5,939 nucleotides of DNA. Source: Methanobacteriota archaeon (GTDB lineage: Archaea > Thermoplasmatota > Thermoplasmata > RBG-16-68-12). A model generated the notes under the pieces. That model had not been told where the DNA came from, did no database searches, and worked only from the letters and a program-made list of their open reading frames with translations. This document shows, piece by piece, positions 1 to 4,792 of this stretch (positions are counted from its first letter, which is position 1; each line of letters starts with the position of its first letter). Made by a program: the position numbers and the translations under genes. The stretch lies in contig VBLV01000083.1 in NCBI GenBank assembly GCA_005879045.1, positions 1 through 5,939 on the forward strand. Reading direction: 5' to 3'.

Positions 1-2
1 TT

Positions 3-581
3 CCGACGATGACGACAGCGGGGAACCACACCTACTTCGCAGTCGAGGAGAGCCCGTGGGTCCCGTCCCTCAACGTGAACTATATCCTCGGGGCGGACGA
101 GCTCTCCGTGGTCCTCGTCTTCTTGAACGCCCTCCTGACGCCCCTCGCCTTGGCGATCGGGTGGGACGAGCACCACCGTCTGCCGGCGTTCTTCGCGATG
201 TTCCTGTTCATGGAGACGACAATCAACGGCGTCTTCCTGTCGCTCGACCTGTTCCAGTTCTTCGTCTTCTGGGAGGTCGGCCTGATCCCGATGTACTTCC
301 TCATCGCGGTCTGGGGCGGGCCGCGCAAGAAGTACGCCGCGATCAAGTTCTTCATGTACACCTTCCTCGCGAGCCTCCCGCTGCTCGTGGCCATCTTCGC
401 ATTCTACTTCTACTCGAGCCCGCACACGTTCGACATGCGAGCGATCATCGCGACGACGCCAATCCCGGCGGGGACGATCGGGGACCTGATGTTCGTCGCC
501 CTCTTGATCGCGTTCGGTACGAAACTGCCGACGTGGCCCTTGCACACATGGCTCCCCGATGCCCAACCGGAGGCTCCGTGA
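3..581 (+). CDS. nuoM: NADH-quinone oxidoreductase subunit M, N-terminal part (5' partial, ends at a frameshift stop)
   Basis: This is the front part of NuoM, an antiporter-like membrane subunit of respiratory complex I that takes part in proton translocation. The frame is open to the window edge. The first ATG (position 9) is probably internal, because the next conserved stretch (PWVPSLNVNYILGADELS) lies tens of residues into normal NuoM proteins, so the first helices are outside the window. Counting from that ATG, Glu89 in FWEVGLIPMY matches the essential TM5 glutamate (E. coli Glu144), YAAIKFFMYT is typical of the family, and Lys172 in TKLPTWPLHTWLPDA matches the TM7 lysine (E. coli Lys234). 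The protein then stops after PEAP, inside the loop that normally reads EAPTAGSVILAG. The rest of the protein continues in another frame from about position 572. This is therefore a truncated product or half of a split gene. Family assignment is very secure; whether the lesion is real is not known. Confidence 0.93.
   Translation, partial: PTMTTAGNHTYFAVEESPWVPSLNVNYILGADELSVVLVFLNALLTPLALAIGWDEHHRLPAFFAMFLFMETTINGVFLSLDLFQFFVFWEVGLIPMYFLIAVWGGPRKKYAAIKFFMYTFLASLPLLVAIFAFYFYSSPHTFDMRAIIATTPIPAGTIGDLMFVALLIAFGTKLPTWPLHTWLPDAQPEAP
569..573 (+). promoter_or_regulatory. Possible Shine-Dalgarno for restart of split nuoM
   Basis: GGAGG lies 4 nt before the GTG at 578-580, which overlaps the TGA stop (579-581) of the upstream nuoM fragment as GTGA. 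The arrangement resembles translational coupling. It may be accidental, because these bases encode the conserved Glu-Ala-Pro of NuoM. Confidence 0.3.
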
Positions 582-1336
582 TCCTCGCGGGGATCCTCCT
601 TAAGCTCGGCGGCTACGGGCTGATCCGCTTCAATGTTCAGATGATTCCGCAGGCCGCGATCGACATGTACTGGCTCCTCGCTCTGGCCGGGGTCATCTCG
701 ATCCTGTACGGAGCGGTCGTGTGCCTCGCGCAGGACGACCTGAAGCGACTCGTCGCCTTCTCCAGCGTGAGCCACATGGGGTTCGTGACCCTCGGGATTG
801 CCGCGGGGGTGTACGGCTTCACGGTGAGCGGCCGCGGCGCGGTCCTCGGCTTCTCGGGTGCGATCTTCCAGATGTTTGCCCACGGCCTCGTGGCCGCCGC
901 CCTGTTCATGGTCGCCGGCTCGCTCGGCCACAAGATCGGCACCCGGAACATCTCCGAGCTCGGCGGGATCGCGAAGCGGGCGCCGCGCATGGCGACGTTC
1001 ATGATGATCTCCTTCATGGCGTCCCTCGGCCTCCCGGGCCTGGTCGGGTTCGTCGCGGAATTCAGCGTCTTCATCGGCGTCTACGCGGCGTTCGGATTGC
1101 TCGTCTTCGTCCCGATTCTGACGGTCGTCTTCACGGCGGCGTACTACATCTGGGCGATGCAGCGCGCGATCTTCGGGCCTCTCAATCCGAAATGGGAGAC
1201 GATGCCGGACCTGCATCGGTTCGAGGTTGCGCCGCTCGCGGTCCTCGTGGCGTCGTTTGCCGTCTTCGGGATCGCGCCGGTCCTCTTCCTCTCCTTCCTT
1301 TCGAACTGGGCCCAGGGGATTCTCGGGGGCCTCTAA
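578..1336 (+). CDS. nuoM: NADH-quinone oxidoreductase subunit M, C-terminal part (after frameshift)
   Basis: This is the rear part of NuoM in a different frame from the front part. Homology begins at GSVILAGILLKLGGYGL. Numbering from the GTG at 578, Lys9 matches the TM8 lysine (E. coli Lys265), DDLKRLVAFSSVSHMGF (about 53-69) is the hallmark TM9-region motif, and GLPGLVGFVAEF carries Glu161, equivalent to the TM12 glutamate (E. coli Glu407). Hydrophobic helices run to the C-terminus, which ends in a normal way at TAA 1 nt before nuoN. The frame is also open upstream from position 56, but that part is Arg/Pro-rich and unlike NuoM, so it is only a shadow of the front fragment. The GTG at 578, with GGAGG before it, is the most plausible start if this half is translated separately. 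Alternatively the whole gene is one coding sequence interrupted by an assembly error or a real deletion. All residues expected downstream of the break look conserved, which suggests the lesion is recent or artefactual. Confidence 0.9.
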   Translation: MILAGILLKLGGYGLIRFNVQMIPQAAIDMYWLLALAGVISILYGAVVCLAQDDLKRLVAFSSVSHMGFVTLGIAAGVYGFTVSGRGAVLGFSGAIFQMFAHGLVAAALFMVAGSLGHKIGTRNISELGGIAKRAPRMATFMMISFMASLGLPGLVGFVAEFSVFIGVYAAFGLLVFVPILTVVFTAAYYIWAMQRAIFGPLNPKWETMPDLHRFEVAPLAVLVASFAVFGIAPVLFLSFLSNWAQGILGGL

Positions 1337-1337
1337 C

Positions 1338-2918
1338 GTGTCTAGCTATGGCGTGTTCCTCCCGGAAGCGATCCTCGTCGCCACCGCGCTGGCCTCGGCG
1401 GTCCTCGGTTTCGCGTGGCGAAAGCGGCCTGACCTGCTCTGGGCGTTCTCAGTCATCGGCACGGGCCTCGCGATCTTCGTCACCCTCGACATGATGGGCC
1501 TCGGGATCGGGCGGGCCCTGAACCTCGCGGTCTGGCCGTCCCCCGTCGGCACGCAGGGTAATTTCGCCGTCGAACTCAAGATGAAAGTCGACACCTTCGC
1601 CCTGTTTTTCCAGTTGATGTTCGAGTTCGTCGCGTTCCTGGCGATCCTCGCGTCCCGAGGGTTCATCAAGCCGGAGGAGCCGCACCAGGGGGAGTACTAC
1701 GCCCTCATGCTCCTCGCAGTCGTCGGGATGATGTTCACCGCGGCCGCCACGGACCTCTTCGTCCTGTTCCTCGCGTTCGAGACGTCGAGCCTGAGCACCT
1801 TCGCCCTCGTCGCGTTCCGGAAGCGGGACAAGCAGGCGACCGAGGCGGCGGTGAAGTTCTTCATCATCGGCGCGGTCAGCTCCGGCATCATCCTGTTCGG
1901 CATCTCCCTGATCTACGGGATTGCCGGCACGACGTCGATCAAGACCGCGACGACGGACCTCTTCGTCCTCAAGAACGGCCTGGACCTCGCGGCGTTTCCC
2001 GCGATCGAACCCCCGCTGATCATCGCCCTCGTACTGCTGATCGCGGGCTTCGGATTCAAGGTCGCGGTCGTGCCGTTCCACATGTGGGCGCCCGATGTGT
2101 ACCAAGGCTCGCCGACGACGATCAGCGTCCTTCTGACGTCGGCCTCGAAGAACGTCGGTATCGTCGCGCTGTTCCGCGTCTTTCTCATCGGTCTCCTGAA
2201 CGTCCAGGTCGACTGGGTCGCGACCCTGGCGATCCTCGCGATCGTCACGCAAACGGTCGGGAACGTCGTCGCGATCCCTCAACGGTCGATCAAGCGGATG
2301 CTCGCCTACTCCAGCATCGCCCAGGCCGGATACATCCTGATCGCCCTGGCCGTCGGCGCGATCGCCCTCCAGTCGAGTCCGCCCCACACCGACAACGCGG
2401 CGTACGTGGCGGCGTTCGGGCTCGTCGGCGGCATGCTTCACGTGTTCGTCTACGGCGCGATGAAGGCGGGATCGTTCCTCGTCGTCGCCGGCACGGAGTC
2501 CCGCGGGATCCCGGACGACATCGAGGCCTACAAAGGGCTGAGCCGGCGCATGCCGTTCATGGCCTTCTCGATGCTCGTCTTCCTCCTCAGCCTCGCGGGC
2601 ATCCCTCCCCTCGGCGGGTTCTTCTCGAAGTTCGTCTTGTTCTCGAGCGCCGTGAACGCGTCTGCGTTCAACCAATGGTACTTGGCCCTCGCTGTTGCCG
2701 GGGTCTTGAACAGTGCGCTTTCCCTCTACTATTACGCGCGGGTGATCTGGTACATGTACATTCTCGAGCCGGAGGTCGGCACGGCGAAGGAGGCGGTCCC
2801 CCGGTCGATCGAGGCGGCCGTCTTCGTCGCGCTGGCGATTGTCATGTTGACGGCGATCCTCGCCGTGTTCTTCCTCGGATACTTGTCGGACGCAGCCCGG
2901 TCATTCTTCGGATTCTGA
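1338..2918 (+). CDS. nuoN: NADH-quinone oxidoreductase subunit N
   Basis: NuoN is the third antiporter-like membrane subunit of complex I and couples quinone reduction to ion pumping. The predicted protein has 526 residues, somewhat longer than the roughly 485 of E. coli, and is hydrophobic throughout with about 14 helices expected. Key charged residues are present: Glu148 in FLAFETSSLSTF (E. coli Glu133), Lys241 in FKVAVVPFHMWAPDVYQG (Lys217), Lys271 in SASKN (Lys247) and Lys431 in GIPPLGGFFSKF (Lys395). IKRMLAYSSIAQAGYIL and EAAVKFFIIGAVSSGIILFG are also family signatures. The start is a GTG one base after the nuoM stop, with a GGGGG run 8 nt upstream; no in-frame ATG fits the usual N-terminus better. 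The near-zero spacing to nuoM indicates translation in one operon, and nuoN is the last gene of the cluster, as is common. The gene appears intact. Confidence 0.96.
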   Translation: MSSYGVFLPEAILVATALASAVLGFAWRKRPDLLWAFSVIGTGLAIFVTLDMMGLGIGRALNLAVWPSPVGTQGNFAVELKMKVDTFALFFQLMFEFVAFLAILASRGFIKPEEPHQGEYYALMLLAVVGMMFTAAATDLFVLFLAFETSSLSTFALVAFRKRDKQATEAAVKFFIIGAVSSGIILFGISLIYGIAGTTSIKTATTDLFVLKNGLDLAAFPAIEPPLIIALVLLIAGFGFKVAVVPFHMWAPDVYQGSPTTISVLLTSASKNVGIVALFRVFLIGLLNVQVDWVATLAILAIVTQTVGNVVAIPQRSIKRMLAYSSIAQAGYILIALAVGAIALQSSPPHTDNAAYVAAFGLVGGMLHVFVYGAMKAGSFLVVAGTESRGIPDDIEAYKGLSRRMPFMAFSMLVFLLSLAGIPPLGGFFSKFVLFSSAVNASAFNQWYLALAVAGVLNSALSLYYYARVIWYMYILEPEVGTAKEAVPRSIEAAVFVALAIVMLTAILAVFFLGYLSDAARSFFGF

Positions 2919-2953
2919 GCGAAGGCGAGGACCGGTTCGCGCACGCCTCCTCT

Positions 2954-2968
2954 CCGAAGGCTTTTATC
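2954..2968 (+). promoter_or_regulatory. Archaeal-type promoter (BRE + TATA box) of dinB
   Basis: A purine-rich element (CCGAAGG, 2954-2960) is followed directly by CTTTTATC (2961-2968), the only clear AT-rich box in the 75-bp gap between nuoN and dinB. In archaea transcription starts about 25 nt downstream of the TATA centre, here close to 2990, which would give an almost leaderless dinB mRNA starting at ATG 2994. The box is recognised by eye and its activity is inferred. It suggests dinB is transcribed independently of the nuo operon. Confidence 0.6.
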
Positions 2969-2983
2969 TCCCGCCCGGACCAT

Positions 2984-2989
2984 GAGGAG
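2984..2989 (+). promoter_or_regulatory. Shine-Dalgarno-like site deciding the dinB start
   Basis: GAGGAG ends 4 nt before ATG 2994 and overlaps the alternative upstream ATG at 2982. It supports 2994 as the start. If transcription starts near 2990 as the TATA box predicts, this site would not be in the mRNA, so it matters only for longer transcripts reading through from nuoN. Confidence 0.4.
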
Positions 2990-2993
2990 ACGA

Positions 2994-4118
2994 ATGGCCT
3001 CTCCATCATCGGGTTCGCGGATCATCCTCCATGTGGACATGGACGCATTCTACGCCGCGGTCGAGGTCCGCGAGAATCCGGCGCTCGAAGGGAAACCCGT
3101 GGTCGTGGGAGCCGACCCGAGAGAGCATCGTCGCGGCGTCGTCTTGACCGCGAGCTACGAGGCCCGCCGGTTCGGCGTCCGATCGGCGATGTCGTGCGTC
3201 GAGGCCGCGCGACGCTGTCCAGAGGCCGTGTTCGTGCCGCCGCATTTCGAGCTGTACGGCCGAGTCAGCGGGGAGATCATGGACACGCTCCGCACCTTCG
3301 CTGATCGACTTCAGCCCTCCGGGATCGAGGAAGGGTACCTCGACGTCACGATCCGGAGTGGCGGCAATTTCTCTCGTGCCCACGAACTCGCCCGCGAAAT
3401 CAAAGCCGCGGTCCGCAGCCAGCACCGCCTTTCCTGCACGATCGGAATCGCACCGACGAAAGCGGTCGCGAAGATTGCCTCGGATTTCGAGAAGCCCGAC
3501 GGGTTGACGGTGGTGGCACGAGACGACGTGGCCGCATTTCTCGCTCCGATCTCCGTTCAGAAGATTCTCGGCGTCGGCCCGAAGACCGCGGACCGGCTGA
3601 AAGAACTCGGACTCGAGCTCATCGAAGATCTTCAGCGGTACAACCGGCAGGACCTCATCGAGCAGCTCGGCGCGTTCGGGGAGTACCTGCAAGACGTCGC
3701 GATGGGCCACGACGCCGAAGAGGTCGTCGAGCCGACAGGTCCGCCGGAGTCGATTAGCACGGAGACCACCTTCGAGAAGGATCTGGACGCATACGACGAC
3801 GTCTGGCCGGAGCTCGAAGCCCTTGCAAGGTCCTTACACGAACAACTCCTTCATGAGAAATTTGCGTACCGCACGGTCACGCTCAAGGCGAAGTACTCGA
3901 ACTTCGAGATCCACACACGCTCGAAGAGCCTGAAGATCCACACGACGGACCTCGAACCGATCCTCATTCTGAGCCAGTCGATGCTCAAAGAGGTCCTTGC
4001 CTCGGGGAGGAAGGTGCGGCTCATCGGAGTGCGGTTGTCAAACCTACTCGAGCGGGCCGCGCCCCAGACGACGTTGTCGAAATGGACCGCCGTGCGGGAG
4101 CCGCTCACCGAGTCGTGA
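2994..4118 (+). CDS. dinB: DNA polymerase IV (Y-family translesion polymerase)
   Basis: DinB is an error-prone polymerase that copies past damaged bases. From ATG 2994 the protein has 374 residues, normal for Dpo4/Pol IV. In the palm and fingers, HVDMDAFYAAVE holds metal ligand Asp15 and steric-gate Tyr20, and SYEARRFGVRSAM holds Tyr55 and Arg58, which contact the dNTP phosphates. The second catalytic motif, usually S-I/L-D-E-A-Y-L-D, reads G-I-E-E-G-Y-L-D, so the usual metal-binding Asp is Glu112 while Glu113 is kept. The thumb has a helix-hairpin-helix (KILGVGPKTADRLKELG, from about 190), and the little finger includes TETTFEKDLDAYDD and continues to about residue 350. The tail contains QTTLSKWT (358-365), resembling a PCNA-interacting peptide. 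An alternative ATG at 2982 would add four residues (MRRR). The gene has its own TATA box and overlaps the convergent small gene by 14 bp at its end. The fold assignment is secure; the effect of the Asp-to-Glu change is unknown. Confidence 0.95.
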   Translation: MASPSSGSRIILHVDMDAFYAAVEVRENPALEGKPVVVGADPREHRRGVVLTASYEARRFGVRSAMSCVEAARRCPEAVFVPPHFELYGRVSGEIMDTLRTFADRLQPSGIEEGYLDVTIRSGGNFSRAHELAREIKAAVRSQHRLSCTIGIAPTKAVAKIASDFEKPDGLTVVARDDVAAFLAPISVQKILGVGPKTADRLKELGLELIEDLQRYNRQDLIEQLGAFGEYLQDVAMGHDAEEVVEPTGPPESISTETTFEKDLDAYDDVWPELEALARSLHEQLLHEKFAYRTVTLKAKYSNFEIHTRSKSLKIHTTDLEPILILSQSMLKEVLASGRKVRLIGVRLSNLLERAAPQTTLSKWTAVREPLTES

Positions 4119-4317
4119 ACGGCCCGGAAACGATGACTTCCACCGGGACTTCCTCGAGGGTCCGCGGAAGCGCCGCGAGGATTCTTGGATTGTCGTCGTT
4201 CACATAAATGCAGATGCAGTCTCGGCCTTCCTTTCGGCCAATTCCGACGCCGACGACCCCGGGCATGCTCATGAGGCGCGCCTCGTGCCTGCGTTTCACG
4301 GTCTTGACCTTGACCAT
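4105..4317 (-). CDS. Small conserved-looking protein with PGVVGVGIG motif, function unknown
   Basis: This is a 70-residue protein with no signal peptide or membrane segment. A basic N-terminus (VKVKTVKRRHEARL) leads into MPGVVGVGIG (18-27), then RKEGRDCICIYVNDD, a likely beta strand, then LPRTLEEVPVEVIVSGPF. The order 'xPGVVGVGIG ... I.IYV ... LP..LE.VPVEVI.SG' resembles small proteins, and the N-terminal region of some trypsin-like proteases, that carry the same pattern. That resemblance is from memory and no catalytic residues are present, so I do not assign a function. ATG 4317 is chosen because a strong GGGAGGAG precedes it; a GTG at 4350 in the same frame would add 11 residues but lacks such a site. 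The gene is the last of three on the minus strand, 69 bp after the zinc-ribbon gene, and its end overlaps the dinB end tail to tail. No promoter is visible directly upstream, so co-transcription with upstream genes is likely. Confidence 0.72.
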   Translation of the reverse strand: MVKVKTVKRRHEARLMSMPGVVGVGIGRKEGRDCICIYVNDDNPRILAALPRTLEEVPVEVIVSGPFTTR

Positions 4318-4320
4318 CGG

Positions 4321-4328
4321 CTCCTCCC
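4321..4328 (-). promoter_or_regulatory. Strong Shine-Dalgarno of the 70-residue protein gene
   Basis: On the minus strand this reads GGGAGGAG, with the GGAGG core 5 nt before ATG 4317. It decides the start in favour of 4317 over the upstream GTG at 4350. Confidence 0.65.
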
Positions 4329-4386
4329 GAGCGCGTACGGACATACGCACGTCGCGAGCGGCGTCAGCTCCGCAGTCATGTCGGCC

Positions 4387-4740
4387 CTAGGGCAGTGGAC
4401 GATTGCAGTACGGGCAGACCGTGGCGTCGAACCGAATCTGCCGACCGCATTCCGGACAGAACCGGAGCCCCATTCCGAAGGCCCCGGGACCCGTCGCGGC
4501 ATATCGAGCGGCGATGTAGATGATCGCGGAGATAAGGATTCCGAGCAGGATGACCAAACCGGCGTCCGGGCGAAATTGAGGCGTAGGTGCTCCCCAATCA
4601 TAGGACAGGATGACACTGAGCCCGATGATGAAGAAGACAATGGTCATTACGGCTGCGGCTTTGCGTTCCCTCTCTCCTGGGATCGCCCCCTCACGACTCG
4701 CCGGTTGGGCCCCGCTCACGCGAATTCCCCGTCGCGCCAT
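4387..4740 (-). CDS. Two-helix membrane protein with C-terminal zinc ribbon, function unknown
   Basis: This predicted 117-residue protein has a basic N-terminal tail (1-30), a first membrane helix at about 31-47 (MTIVFFIIGLSVILSY), a short polar loop with SYDWGAPTPQFRPD, a second helix at about 60-82 (GLVILLGILISAIIYIAARY), and a cytosolic-looking zinc ribbon at the end. The ribbon is CPEC (Cys95, Cys98) and CPYC (Cys109, Cys112), a CX2C-X10-CX2C pattern close to zinc-ribbon domains frequent in archaeal membrane proteins. ATG 4740 gives the longest form but has no clear Shine-Dalgarno. ATG 4647, just at the first helix, is an alternative that would give 86 residues. It lies 52 bp downstream of the malic enzyme gene on the same strand and 69 bp upstream of the small gene. 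I do not recognise a specific family or role; zinc binding is inferred from the cysteines only. Confidence 0.75.
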   Translation of the reverse strand: MARRGIRVSGAQPASREGAIPGERERKAAAVMTIVFFIIGLSVILSYDWGAPTPQFRPDAGLVILLGILISAIIYIAARYAATGPGAFGMGLRFCPECGRQIRFDATVCPYCNRPLP

Positions 4741-4755
4741 GCGGGCACGACGATT

Positions 4756-4767
4756 TGCGATATCGCA
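4756..4767. repeat. 12-bp perfect palindrome between the malic enzyme and zinc-ribbon genes
   Basis: TGCGATATCGCA is its own reverse complement and sits in the 52-bp gap, 15 bp before ATG 4740. It could be an operator for a dimeric regulator, or part of a weak AT-rich promoter (GATATCGCAAAT on the minus strand). A 12-bp palindrome is expected about once in a sequence of this size by chance, so only its intergenic position makes it notable. Confidence 0.25.
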
Positions 4768-4792
4768 TTCAACGAGAAATCTTTGCCGGAGG

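Noticed and set aside
9..11. ATG at 9 as the true start of nuoM
   Set aside because: The frame is open to the window edge and the residues just after it match an interior conserved part of NuoM, so the real start lies upstream.
56..577. Upstream extension of the second nuoM frame
   Set aside because: It translates to Arg/Pro-rich sequence with no NuoM similarity while the other frame is clearly NuoM there.
560..585. Programmed ribosomal frameshift in nuoM
   Set aside because: There is no slippery run at the junction, and about four conserved residues are missing as well, which a frameshift alone would not explain.
410..1216. 268-residue open frame antisense to nuoM
   Set aside because: It has the same charged low-complexity composition and no motifs; it is a shadow of nuoM.
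1449..2675. 408-residue open frame antisense to nuoN
   Set aside because: It is almost entirely Arg, Asp, Glu and Gly, which is typical of the antisense of GC-rich membrane-protein codons, and nuoN covers the same DNA with strong motifs.
2919..2953. A terminator after nuoN
   Set aside because: No T-run or convincing hairpin is visible before the dinB promoter.
2084..3304. 406-residue open frame spanning nuoN and dinB on the plus strand
   Set aside because: It is Arg-rich out-of-frame translation across two well-supported genes and their promoter region.
4296..4640. Other minus-strand frames of 114 and 73 residues within the zinc-ribbon gene region
   Set aside because: They are Ser/Arg/Pro-rich, overlap the gene with helices and zinc ribbon, and show no features of their own.
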